This document shows positions 27,008 through 35,595 of a stretch of 64,000 nt of DNA, one piece after another. The notes beneath the pieces are model-generated. The model saw only the letters and a list, made by a program, of their open reading frames with translations, searched no databases and was not told the origin of the DNA. Made by a program: the position numbers and the translations under genes. Origin of the DNA: Kolteria novifilia. Its GTDB lineage: Bacteria > Planctomycetota > Planctomycetia > Kolteriales > Kolteriaceae. Every line of letters starts with the position of its first letter. Position 1 is the stretch's first letter. The stretch is from positions 4,712,001 through 4,776,000 of the forward strand of contig CP036279.1 in assembly GCA_007748055.1 (NCBI GenBank), written 5' to 3'.

Positions 27008-29403
27008 GTTCGGAGCACTCCGCGGCATGGGAGTCCTCCGTCCATCCCGTCGTGGTGGGGGGACAGCATCAGACACTCCGCGACGAGGAACGGCTCTTCC
27101 TCGCGGCGGCTCTCTGCCGTGGGATCCTCACCGAAGCCCAAGTTCACGAAGCGCTGACGCTCGCCCAGATCAATCCCGCGACGCTCCTACCCCAGATCCT
27201 CGTCTGGCAAGGAGTGATCGACGAGCATGAGTGGGAAGCCTTTCGCCACGTCGTCGCCGAGACCACCCAATTGCCGCCGAGCCATGACGACTCGCTCGGC
27301 AAGCGGGTCGAACGGACCGTCGCCAAGGCGCTCGAGAAGCTCGAGAACGAGGCGCTTCGCGAGTTGCTGCAACGGAAAGCCTCCGAAGCGACCGACATTC
27401 CCAGTCGCTGGGCCCACACCGGTTCCCGCTATCGCTGCGAACGCACGATTGGCGAGGGAGGACTGGGACGGGTCTGGCTGGCGCGCGACGAGCAGTTCCT
27501 GCGCAAAGTCGCGATCAAGGAACTGAAGGCGAACGTCGGCAATCATCCCGGTGCCCGCGAGCGATTTCTCCGCGAAGCGATGGTCGTCGCCCAGCTCGAA
27601 CACCCTGGGATCGCGTCGGTTCACCAGATGGGGATCGAACCGACGACGTTCATGCCCTTCTACGTCATGCAACGGATCTCCGGCATGACCTTCGGCCAGC
27701 TCATCAAGGAACATCACGAAAAGGATGAATCCAACGAGAAGTCAATCGCTCGAGCTCGTCTGCTGAACGATTTTCTTTCGATCTGCGACACCATTGACTA
27801 CGCCCACGCGCGCGGCGTGATCCATCGCGACCTCAAGCCCGACAACGTGATGACCGGGAGCTACGGCGAAGTCTACGTCTTGGACTGGGGGCTCGCGAAG
27901 ATCACCGCGACGCCCGATCCCTCAAGCCCTTCGTCGGCGGAGGGCTCCGAGCCGATCGGCGACCCGAAGTTCACCCATGATGGTGCGATCATCGGCAGCC
28001 CGTTGTATATGGCTCCCGAACAGGCCGCCGGGCGCTCAAACCTCGTCGAGACGACGACCGACGTCTTCGGTTTGGGCGCCATCCTCTTCGAATTGCTCAC
28101 GGGACGTCCCCCTTGGCAGCGTACCCAATCGGAGCGGGTATCTCGGTTTCTCAACCGAATCGCCAACGAGGCGCCCAAGCGAGCTCGCCAAGTCAATGCC
28201 CGCGTCCCCAAGGCCCTCGACGCGATTTGCGCCAAGGCCCTCGCGCTGAATCCGGAAGATCGCTACCCGCGCGTCAGGGATCTCGCCGAGGACATTCGTC
28301 GTTGGATGGCCGGCGAAGAGGTCTCCGTCATTCGCGATGGGTGGGGCAAACGGCTGGTTCGCTGGGCGTCGCGCCATCAAGGGATCTCGCAGGCGATCAT
28401 CGTGGTCCTGTTGGTCGCGTTCGTGACCGTCAACCTCTTCGCGGCGTACGGCTGGGTCGCTCGCAGTCAGTTGACCGACTTGCAGCTCCAGAACATGAGT
28501 TGGGTCTGTCGCGAATTGGGTGACTCCCTCGTCGAAGCGGCCGGTGAGGTGCGAAAAAGTCTCCGGGAACTCTCCGAGCGCAAAGAAGTGACCGGCTACT
28601 TGTCGGGCTCCAGCGACCAGGAAGCCTCTCGCGGCGAAGTCACGGCACTGCTGCAACGCTCGCTGCAACGAATTCAGGCTTCCCGAGTCATCGCGTTGGT
28701 TCCCTCGCAGGACCAACCGAGCGCGGGCTCGATTCGGCTCGCTCGGTCCGAACTGGATGGCAAGAGGAAGCAAGCACTCGCGCAACTTCCCTCCGACCAG
28801 ACGCTGCTCGAGATGGCGCAATCCCTGCACGCGGCCGAGGTCGACGGGTCGATTATCCCTTCGGACGAATTGGGGAAGGAGAATGTGCTCTACGTCAGCC
28901 CGGTGATGGACAATCGCCGCCATCTCGGCGTGCTAGCGGTGACGACGCTCTCGGCGGTGCTGCTGCACGATCCGACCGATCCGACCGAACGAATTGGGAA
29001 CCTCTACTTGGTCAACGCGGACGGGAAGATCCTCGACGCGATGACCAGCATGACGACGTCGCAGGAGAAGAGTTTGGTGTCGCAGCCGATCTCGCGGTTC
29101 TATCCCGAGCTGGCCCAACTCATCGGGCCTAGCGCGAACCCGAAACTGACGAGCGTCGCGGTCCCCTACTCTCCGCGATTGGAGAGCATCGTCTATGGCG
29201 TGAAAGTCACCCTCAACGAGCAACGCCCCAACGAGTATGTCGTGCTGGCGCTGGCCCGTCCCGCCGAGACGGTGGTGGCGGGGCTTGTGAAGACGTTGCG
29301 GGACTACCGAGCGATGACGATCGGGCTCATTTCGGTGCTGGTGCTTGCGGTCATGGTGGCGATCCGCCGACTCACGGCTCGGGTCCGGCAGCCAACCCAG
29401 TAG
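27004..29403 (+). CDS. Transmembrane serine/threonine protein kinase
   Basis: A 799-residue PknB-type kinase. Residues 1-140 are a helical regulatory part. The kinase domain (143-435) has the glycine loop GEGGLGRV, K172, E191, HRDLKPDN at 274-281, DWG at 294-296 (DWG in place of DFG) and APEQ. A membrane helix (462-484) leads to an extracytoplasmic sensor of about 290 residues, then a second helix (MTIGLISVLVLAVMVAI) and a short basic tail. The catalytic residues are intact. It starts at ATG 27004 overlapping the coiled-coil gene, so it is in the VgrG cassette. PpkA-like control of injection by a membrane kinase is a plausible role. Confidence 0.9.
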   Translation: MSSEHSAAWESSVHPVVVGGQHQTLRDEERLFLAAALCRGILTEAQVHEALTLAQINPATLLPQILVWQGVIDEHEWEAFRHVVAETTQLPPSHDDSLGKRVERTVAKALEKLENEALRELLQRKASEATDIPSRWAHTGSRYRCERTIGEGGLGRVWLARDEQFLRKVAIKELKANVGNHPGARERFLREAMVVAQLEHPGIASVHQMGIEPTTFMPFYVMQRISGMTFGQLIKEHHEKDESNEKSIARARLLNDFLSICDTIDYAHARGVIHRDLKPDNVMTGSYGEVYVLDWGLAKITATPDPSSPSSAEGSEPIGDPKFTHDGAIIGSPLYMAPEQAAGRSNLVETTTDVFGLGAILFELLTGRPPWQRTQSERVSRFLNRIANEAPKRARQVNARVPKALDAICAKALALNPEDRYPRVRDLAEDIRRWMAGEEVSVIRDGWGKRLVRWASRHQGISQAIIVVLLVAFVTVNLFAAYGWVARSQLTDLQLQNMSWVCRELGDSLVEAAGEVRKSLRELSERKEVTGYLSGSSDQEASRGEVTALLQRSLQRIQASRVIALVPSQDQPSAGSIRLARSELDGKRKQALAQLPSDQTLLEMAQSLHAAEVDGSIIPSDELGKENVLYVSPVMDNRRHLGVLAVTTLSAVLLHDPTDPTERIGNLYLVNADGKILDAMTSMTTSQEKSLVSQPISRFYPELAQLIGPSANPKLTSVAVPYSPRLESIVYGVKVTLNEQRPNEYVVLALARPAETVVAGLVKTLRDYRAMTIGLISVLVLAVMVAIRRLTARVRQPTQ

Positions 29404-29824
29404 AAGTCGGGAGGTTGGAGCGGTCGCCGAACAGGGAAAACGGATCGGCGAATCTCTCGCGTTGGAACGAGACTTGCCGGGCACCGCGCCATATTGATAT
29501 CCTCTTGGTTTGCAGTTTCTCGCGCAGGGAATCTCGTCGACGCGCCGGGCGGAGTTGGGCGAACACCAGTCCCACGGAGCCACCCGCGACGACATGACTT
29601 TCGCGAGGCGGAGTCATCCAAACCGACATCACCTAGCAGACTGTCAAGAGAAGCAGGCCAGCTAGCCACCATCGACCATAGATGCTCGCGAAGGGGAAAA
29701 TCGCGGACGCGCGTCGTTCGAGCAACGAAGCGTTTTCGCCGCCGTCAGTCGACGACGGCACCTCTTGGCGAACCGGAGCATGTCGGACTGAACGTTTGTC
29801 GCTGAAGGGAGCGAAACGACCGCG
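29404..29824. other. Intergenic, nothing recognised
   Basis: 420 bases with no convincing ORF, hairpin or repeat. It separates the kinase cassette from the TPR/alpha-CTD gene. A weak ribosome site (GAAGGGAG) lies about 12-15 bases before the latter. Confidence 0.5.
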
Positions 29825-31159
29825 ATGTCAGAGCTACCGTTGATTAACCTGACGGCCTTGTTGCTTGAGCGTGAAGACATGGACGCCGGTGTCGTTCAGC
29901 AACTGCGAACGGCCCTCGCGGAGTCGCCAAAGCAGTACCAGTCCCTCAAGGACGCGGTGGCGGCCATCGAACGGAACCTCGCCGACGGCAAGGGAGACCG
30001 CGAACGGCAGTTGCTCAAAGCCGGCGTTTGCCAGTACTTCCTCGGACGCATGGAACGCGCCGCGACCCACCTCTCGGAGGTGAAGGGCCCGCTCGGCCAG
30101 TACTACTTCGGTCTGGCGCTCAACGAACTGGCTCGCTACGCCGACGCGATCAAGGCGCTCGACTCCGCCGGTAAGGCGGGCTACGCCCAGACCGAGGTGC
30201 AGCTCCACAAGGCGGCCGCCCTACGCGGAACGGGCAAGTACGAAGAAGCCCTTGCGCTACTCGAGTCCCTCGAGGACTACGTCAAGGGAACCGCGGAGTA
30301 CCTATTCCAGTACGGCTCGCTCCTGCAGGCGCTCGGCCGCGACCAAGAGTCAATCCCCTACTTCGAGAAGGCGGTCGAATCGGACGCGATGCACGGCGGA
30401 GCCCTCTTTCAACTCGCCTTCGCCAACGACCGAAACGGCAACGACGAGGAGGCGATCAGCCTTTACGAGCGCTGCTTGCAGGTCCCTCCCGCCCGCGTCG
30501 GCACGCTGGTCAACCTTGGGATCCTCTACGAGGACGTCGGCGACTTCGAAAACGCGACCTTCTGCTACGAGCAGGTGTTGCGGGTCTATCCCGATCACTC
30601 GCGGGCGCGGCTCTTTCTTCGCGACTCGATGGCGTCCCGGATGGAGGGCTTCGACGAGGACGCCGAGCGTCGCAGCGATCGCTACAACGCGGTGCTCGAC
30701 ATTCCGGTGACCGACTTCGAACTCTCCGTTCGCAGCCGCAACTGCCTCGAGAAGATGAACATTCGTCGCCTCGGGGATCTCATCCGCTGCACCGAGCAGC
30801 AGCTTCTCGCCAGTAAGAACTTCGGCGAGACCTCGCTGACCGAGATAAAGCAGATGCTGACCGTGAAGGGCCTACGTCTGGGACAAGCCGCCGAGCAAAC
30901 GCCCAAGCGGACGCATCCCTCGTTCAATCCGGACGACTACGGTCCGCAGCAGCAGGCTCACTTCGAACGGCCGATTTCCGACCTCAACCTCTCGGTCCGT
31001 GCTCGCAAGTGCATGAATCGTCTGGGAATAGGAACGATTGGTGACTTGATGAGTCACACGGGAGACGAATTGCTCGAGTGCAAGAACTTCGGCGTCACCT
31101 CGTTGACCGAAGTGCGCGAGAAGCTCACCGAGCTGGGACTTCGGCTCCGTGGCGACTGA
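29825..31159 (+). CDS. TPR protein with two RNA polymerase alpha-CTD-like domains
   Basis: A 444-residue cytosolic protein. Residues 30-280 hold TPR-like helical repeats (for example ALFQLAFANDRNGNDEEAIS). Two domains follow that each match the alpha subunit C-terminal domain of RNA polymerase: 292-353 (DFELSVRSRNCLEKMNIRRL ... FGETSLTEIKQML) and 382-443 (DLNLSVRARKCMNRLGIGTI ... FGVTSLTEVREKL). The arginine equivalent to E. coli alpha R265 is kept (R303, R392); the asparagine N268 is kept in the first (N306) and replaced by Lys in the second. It lacks an alpha N-terminal domain. It may contact promoter DNA or sigma factors through the CTDs; inferred. It stands alone. Confidence 0.9.
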   Translation: MSELPLINLTALLLEREDMDAGVVQQLRTALAESPKQYQSLKDAVAAIERNLADGKGDRERQLLKAGVCQYFLGRMERAATHLSEVKGPLGQYYFGLALNELARYADAIKALDSAGKAGYAQTEVQLHKAAALRGTGKYEEALALLESLEDYVKGTAEYLFQYGSLLQALGRDQESIPYFEKAVESDAMHGGALFQLAFANDRNGNDEEAISLYERCLQVPPARVGTLVNLGILYEDVGDFENATFCYEQVLRVYPDHSRARLFLRDSMASRMEGFDEDAERRSDRYNAVLDIPVTDFELSVRSRNCLEKMNIRRLGDLIRCTEQQLLASKNFGETSLTEIKQMLTVKGLRLGQAAEQTPKRTHPSFNPDDYGPQQQAHFERPISDLNLSVRARKCMNRLGIGTIGDLMSHTGDELLECKNFGVTSLTEVREKLTELGLRLRGD

Positions 31160-31209
31160 TGTCCTGGTCGGTTAACTCATCCCAAATGACTCTCGGTCAT
31201 TCCTCCAGA

Positions 31210-31246
31210 GACTCTTGGGTGCAATGCCCACGCTCGCCGTGGGCAT
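31210..31246. repeat. Interspersed GTGGGCAT palindrome, single copy
   Basis: CTCTTGGGTGCAATGCCCACG, then CTCGC, then CGTGGGCATG forms a hairpin. The copy at 32124-32170 has the same arms in the opposite orientation and the same CTCTTGGGTGC flank, so this is a family, not chance. Confidence 0.8.
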
Positions 31247-31423
31247 GCGCGAAACACCTGTGACTCGGTCAGATCCCGCAACAATGGGCGAATTCATGGA
31301 ACGAACGTTCCACTCTCCAGTAGTCCGTTGATCAAGGGCCTATGCCGCTTGCCCACGGCAAGCGTGGATCGACGACAACCCGGGATTCCTTCGGCAACGA
31401 GAGAATAGATGGGGATCACCGCA

Positions 31424-31462
31424 AGAAAAAGAGACGACCCCCGCGCTGGAGAGGGGGTCGTC
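31424..31462 (-). terminator. Rho-independent terminator of the Cys-rich gene
   Basis: GACGACCCCC (31433-31442) pairs perfectly with GGGGGTCGTC (31453-31462). On the minus strand it is followed by CTCTTTTTCTTGC. It lies 29 bases after the stop of the Cys-rich gene. Confidence 0.9.
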
Positions 31463-31491
31463 ACTCGGTCGGTTGATCGAGGAGCTAGTGC

Positions 31492-31827
31492 TTAGCCCTT
31501 CACGACGACCGATCCATCCTTCTTGAATTTCACCACGACATCATTGAAGAGACCCGGGTACTTGAAGGTCATCTTCGTGCCGAGGCAATCGCTGCACTTG
31601 AGCTCGTAGCAGCCGCAAGGCAGACAGAAGCAAACCTTCACCGGGCAGCAGGTGTGCGGGTGAATCATGGTGACTTCGTACTTGCCGGGCTCAAGGCACT
31701 TAAAGTCGCAGCAAGCCTGTTCCATGGTGATCGGAGCGGCACACTCCAAGCAGGGCATCTCGCCAGCCTGAGCCGTGCACGTTCCCAACGCCACGCTACC
31801 CACCAGGGCAAACAACCAATTTCGCAT
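31492..31827 (-). CDS. Small exported cysteine-rich protein
   Basis: A 111-residue protein with a signal peptide (WLFALVGSVALGTCTAQAGE). The mature part has 13 cysteines in about 90 residues, in CxxC, CC and CxCxxCxC clusters (PCLEC, ACCDFKC, CCPVKVCFCLPCGC, KCSDC), then a basic beta-rich end (FKYPGLFNDVVVKFKKDGSV). AAGGAG lies 6 bases before the ATG and a strong terminator follows the stop. It could bind metal ions or be a disulfide-knotted envelope protein. I do not know the family. Confidence 0.75.
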   Translation of the reverse strand: MRNWLFALVGSVALGTCTAQAGEMPCLECAAPITMEQACCDFKCLEPGKYEVTMIHPHTCCPVKVCFCLPCGCYELKCSDCLGTKMTFKYPGLFNDVVVKFKKDGSVVVKG

Positions 31828-32181
31828 GTTCTTTCTCCTTTTGATTTTTGAGGAACCGTTTAAAGGACTGCCGTCGTCTCCTTCCCATCGTTGAGAAGTT
31901 GCTCCGTTAAATCAAGAGTGCGAAAGAGCGCAAACTGGAGAAGAAAACGAAAATCTTCCGGTTTCGCGGGTCGGAAGGTCTAGAGCGGTCCTGCCCCTTA
32001 CCTCTTCGTGGATCAAGACTTCCGGCACGTACTTCGAAACGCTCAAACGCGAGCTTCGGATGGGTCCCATCGCTTCCGAGTGTCACGTTTCGCCCTTCCG
32101 GTCGCCCTGTTCCACAATTCCGGGTGCCATGTCCACGCTCGTCGTGGGCATGGCACCCAAGAGTCTCGCTGGAGCAGTGCA
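31828..32181. other. Intergenic with one palindromic repeat
   Basis: Between two minus-strand genes. The promoter of the Cys-rich gene should be here, but I could not define it. A GTGGGCAT palindrome lies at 32124-32170. Confidence 0.5.
32124..32170. repeat. Interspersed GTGGGCAT palindrome, inverse copy
   Basis: GGTGCCATGTCCACG, then CTCGT, then CGTGGGCATGGCACC, flanked by CAAGAGTCTCG, is a long near-perfect hairpin. It lies just after the cytochrome gene stop and could also end its transcript. Confidence 0.8.
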
Positions 32182-34575
32182 CTAGCGCGAGTCCTGCTGC
32201 AGGGCGGCTTGACGGAGTTGGCCGAGCAGTTGCATCGCCCCTTGGTGGCCCGGCTGGAGTTCGAGAAGTCGCCGCAAAAGCGAGCGGGAGGTCTCTAAAT
32301 CGCCCTTGCGGAGATAGATGTTCGCGAGCGCCCAAAGTAGATCCGGACGGTTCGGGTCGACTTCGTAGGCAGCTCGCAAGTGACGCTCCGCTTCTGGGAG
32401 CCGCTGCATGCCGAGGAGCATCATCCCCAACTCGATCCGGATCGACGCGGCCGCTGGCTCAATCTCGAGGGCTTTCTCGAAGTGTCCCAACGACTCCTCG
32501 AGATGCTTTGGATCGTCGGCCAACAACATCCCCAAGCGGTAGTGAGCGTCGAGCAAGGAGTTTCGGTACGCGTCCTTGATGTGTGTGTTGGGCGTCGGGC
32601 GTTTGTCCTCGCGAGCGAGATCGGCGTCGATCCGAGCGACCTGATCCCGATAGGTCTCGATCGCCGCGTCGGCGCGATCGGCGTTGATGTGGAGCCGTCC
32701 CAGCAATTCGTACGCCACGACCAATCCGGGATCTTGTTCCAAGGCCTTCTTGTAGTAGGTCTCCGCCTTCTCCAAATCGCCTTGGGCAAACGCGATGCTC
32801 CCGATCGAGACGTTGCCCAACGGGATATCGCGTGATTCCTGAAGGCCCTCCTCAAGGGCGGCGAGCGCTTCGTCGAACGCCTCGAGCTTGTCCTCGGGGA
32901 TCGATTGCCGCGGAATCCGCGCGAGCGCCCGTGCCGCTTCACACCGCACGACAAAGCTCTCGTCGCTGAGCAAAGCCGCCATTGCCGCGACGCGCTCGTG
33001 ATTGACCCGTTCGATGCGTTCGGACGGCGAAAGCCGGACGCTCGGTAGCGGCATCGACTCATCGGTAAGCAAACGCACTCCCAAGGCCCGCACGAGTGGA
33101 TGCTCGTCGTCGAGCGCCCACGTCGCGACCCGGTAGATCTCCTCATCGGGCGGATACCGCTGCAAGAGGGACAGGGCGCTCGCCCGCAGGTAGCTTGGCA
33201 AATGCTGATCGCGAACGATCTTCAGCAGCGAAGCGCGACCCTCGGGCAACCCCTGACGGCCGGCGGCGATCGTCTCGGCGAAGTCGATGCGCAGCGGCTT
33301 CGGTTTGGTCCCGTACCACTCGGTCACGTACTTCTGGGACCACTCGGCATCCTTGTCGTCGTGACAGCGATTGCAGGCGTTGGGAATGCCGAGTTTCATC
33401 GTCAGGTCTGGGCGCGGAATGCGAAACGCGTGGTCGCGCCGCGGATCGACCATCATGTAGGTCGTCTCCGGCATGTGGCACTCGACGCAAAGAGCTCCTT
33501 TGCTGCCAGCGAGGTGGTGCGTGTGAGCGGGAGTATCGTACTTGCCCGCTTGATGGCACCGGATGCACAGCGCGTTGCCCTGGGCGAGCAGTTTGGTGCT
33601 ATGCGGATCGTGGCAGTCGGTGCACTTGACGCCCTTGTGGTACATCAAGCTGAGATGGAACGACCCGTAGACGTAGTCTTCCTCGAGAATCTGGCCGTCG
33701 GGATAGTAGGACTCGGTGTCGAACAGTTCGGGCATGTAGTAGTCGAGGAAGGAATCGCCGGGCGTGAATCCGGGGCGGAGGACTTGGCGGCGCGCGTGGC
33801 ACTTGCCGCAGGTGTCGATCTGGACCTGGGTGTTCTTACTCTTGAGGTTCGCCAGTCCTGTCCCGTAGCGGCGATCCCAAAAGACCCGGCCGCGATCGAC
33901 GATCTCGAGATGGAGACTCCCCGGGCCGTGGCAGGCTTCACAGCCGACGTTGACCTCGTTGAAGGTGGTATGATAGCTGCCGCTGGCGGGATCGAAGTTC
34001 TTCTGAAGATCGGTCGAATGGCAATCGGCGCACTGATGATTCCACGCCATGCCGCCGTTGCACCAGTAGAGCCAGTCCTTCTCGTCGAGCCCTTGATCGC
34101 TCGTCAGGTGGATCCACTTCTCCTCGCCGGTGTCCCAGGCAAACGGAAGCACCTGTAGCCGGCCCTCGGGGAATTCCACAAGATACTGCTGAAGCGGCTC
34201 GACGCCGAACGTGAAGGGAATCGAGAAGACATCGGTGGCGCCGCCGGGGCCTTCGGTTTCGACGACATGCCGACCATCCTTCATGAAGAAACGAGCCTTG
34301 GAGCCCGCGATCTCCACGGTTTGATCGGTGAAATTGCCGAGCACCGTCTCTTCGGTCGCCTCTTGCATCGCCAAGTCGTGATGCGAGCCGCGCCACTTGT
34401 CGTATTGGGTTTGATGGCACTTGATGCACGAATCGGTCCCGGCGTAAGTCGCATCGAGACCGGCGGGTAGCGAGTCGAACCACTGCCACCCCAGCCATCC
34501 CAGGAAGCCACCGACCAGCGTGAGGATCACGGCCAGGAAGACATAGGCCTGGCGTCGCAACTGATTCACCGACAC
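32182..34575 (-). CDS. Octaheme c-type cytochrome with HEAT-like and TPR region
   Basis: A 797-residue membrane-anchored periplasmic redox protein. A GTG start at 34575 follows AGAGGA. One N-terminal helix (VFLAVILTLVGGFLGWLGW) leads to eight CxxCH heme sites: CIKCH, CADCH, CEACH, CGKCH, CTDCH, CIRCH, CVECH and CNRCH. They occupy roughly residues 50-400. After the hemes come about 130 residues with HEAT-like helices and then four or so TPR units to the C-terminus. Proteins of this layout are frequent in planctomycetes and are often called multiheme cytochrome/TPR proteins. They are thought to move electrons, but the donor and acceptor are not known. Confidence 0.93.
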   Translation of the reverse strand: MSVNQLRRQAYVFLAVILTLVGGFLGWLGWQWFDSLPAGLDATYAGTDSCIKCHQTQYDKWRGSHHDLAMQEATEETVLGNFTDQTVEIAGSKARFFMKDGRHVVETEGPGGATDVFSIPFTFGVEPLQQYLVEFPEGRLQVLPFAWDTGEEKWIHLTSDQGLDEKDWLYWCNGGMAWNHQCADCHSTDLQKNFDPASGSYHTTFNEVNVGCEACHGPGSLHLEIVDRGRVFWDRRYGTGLANLKSKNTQVQIDTCGKCHARRQVLRPGFTPGDSFLDYYMPELFDTESYYPDGQILEEDYVYGSFHLSLMYHKGVKCTDCHDPHSTKLLAQGNALCIRCHQAGKYDTPAHTHHLAGSKGALCVECHMPETTYMMVDPRRDHAFRIPRPDLTMKLGIPNACNRCHDDKDAEWSQKYVTEWYGTKPKPLRIDFAETIAAGRQGLPEGRASLLKIVRDQHLPSYLRASALSLLQRYPPDEEIYRVATWALDDEHPLVRALGVRLLTDESMPLPSVRLSPSERIERVNHERVAAMAALLSDESFVVRCEAARALARIPRQSIPEDKLEAFDEALAALEEGLQESRDIPLGNVSIGSIAFAQGDLEKAETYYKKALEQDPGLVVAYELLGRLHINADRADAAIETYRDQVARIDADLAREDKRPTPNTHIKDAYRNSLLDAHYRLGMLLADDPKHLEESLGHFEKALEIEPAAASIRIELGMMLLGMQRLPEAERHLRAAYEVDPNRPDLLWALANIYLRKGDLETSRSLLRRLLELQPGHQGAMQLLGQLRQAALQQDSR

Positions 34576-34874
34576 GATTCCTCTCTAAACGGACCTGGGA
34601 ATTGAACCTGGGCCCGCACACTGTTCCAATCTTTCGTCGGGGAACTCCATCTGGGGAGCACGGCCGCTGAGCTGTCCGGGATCACGGGTGTGATGCCGGC
34701 CGTCGAGGAGAAGGCGTCAAACGGTTGGCCCGAACCACCCATGATACGCGGAAGAACCAGGGGGGCTCCAACGCAAAACAGGCGCGAGAGCCCCATTCGG
34801 GCAGCATGAGGTCGACCCGCGAGCGCAAACTCAAGCCAGGACCTCGCCAAACACCGGAGGTGTCGGGCCGGAGC
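34576..34874. other. Intergenic upstream of the octaheme cytochrome
   Basis: About 300 bases, the likely promoter and 5' leader of the cytochrome gene. A tRNA-like pattern on the minus strand (34594-34682) was examined and rejected. Nothing else. Confidence 0.45.
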
Positions 34875-35252
34875 CTAGTTGGACGCCGTGTCGCTCTCAT
34901 GACCGTGATCGCAAGCGAGCGAATGGTTGTGCTCGTCGCTGTCGAAGAAGGCCTCAAGGTGTTGCCGTGTCAGGCTCGCGGAGGCTTCGTTGAGGTTTTT
35001 GGGAATAGGGAACTGATCGCCGCAGTCCTTGCACTCCTCGACGGTCCAGTGCTCGAGGAACTTCTCGAATCGGTCGTGGGTCTCCTTCGCAACGCTTCCC
35101 GTGCCAAGACACAGGGGGCACGCGACGCCGAGTTGGGAGTAGATCGCCCGGCGGATGAATTCGCTCTTGTTGGGCAAGCGATCGAGGAAATCGGCCAGTT
35201 CGTCCTCCACCTTGAAGGCCACGACGGTCGATTTGGCGGCTTTTCGGGTCAT
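34875..35252 (-). CDS. Ribbon-helix-helix protein with Cys pairs and His-rich tail
   Basis: A 125-residue likely transcription regulator. The N-terminal 45 residues are a ribbon-helix-helix DNA-binding domain (STVVAFKVEDELADFLDRLP then KSEFIRRAIYSQ). Next come two Cys pairs, CPLC and CKDC, about 27 residues apart, a likely zinc ribbon. The C-terminus is DSDEHNHSLACDHGHESD, rich in His. Together these suggest a metal-sensing repressor like NikR in principle, though the domain is not the NikR ACT type. ATG 35252 is preferred, ATG 35291 also possible. Sod lies just upstream on the same strand. Confidence 0.7.
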   Translation of the reverse strand: MTRKAAKSTVVAFKVEDELADFLDRLPNKSEFIRRAIYSQLGVACPLCLGTGSVAKETHDRFEKFLEHWTVEECKDCGDQFPIPKNLNEASASLTRQHLEAFFDSDEHNHSLACDHGHESDTASN

Positions 35253-35440
35253 CGGTTCGCCTATCTCGAGTGGAATCGGTCTAGAACTCATCGAGCCAGG
35301 ATCCGAGCGTCCGATTCCGACCCCACATGCGGAGATGGCCCCAACGCCGTCAACAAGCTCTTCCTGAACTATACTCGGCCCAGCGGCCCGGCGACAACCG
35401 AGACTTCGTGCGTCGTGGGTTCTCGCTGCCAACGACAAAG

Positions 35441-35583
35441 GGCGACCCATCCGGATCGCCCTTCACCATTTGACCGGGCGACCCATCCGGATCGCCCTTC
35501 ACCATTTGACCGGGCGACCCATCCGGATCGCCCTTCACCATTTGACCGGGCGACCCATCCGGATCGCCCTTCACCATTTGACT
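35441..35583. repeat. Four 36-bp tandem hairpin repeats after sodA
   Basis: GGGCGACCCATCCGGATCGCCC begins at 35440, 35476, 35512 and 35548, separated by TTCACCATTTGACC. Period is exactly 36 and the copies look identical. GGGCGA pairs with TCGCCC in each. The array begins 13 bases after the stop of the superoxide dismutase gene on the minus strand. Confidence 0.92.
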
Positions 35584-35595
35584 GATTCGAACGAA

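Larger units (their letters stand above)
31160..31491. other. Intergenic with palindromic repeat and terminator
   Basis: Holds a single GTGGGCAT palindrome (about 31207-31246, preceded by GAGACTCTTGGGTGC), a second partial arm near 31351 (GCCCACGGCAAGCGTGG), and the minus-strand terminator at 31424-31462. No gene. Confidence 0.6.

Noticed and set aside
34594-34682. tRNA-like pattern on the minus strand (CGGAC/GTCCG ends and GGTTCAATTCC T-loop)
   Set aside because: The T stem has two mismatches and the anticodon loop is not seven bases, so it is not a working tRNA; similarity is probably chance.
35441-35583. Equally spaced repeats that look CRISPR-like (also 21048-21170)
   Set aside because: Units are directly adjacent with no variable spacers and no cas genes nearby, so these are tandem repeats.
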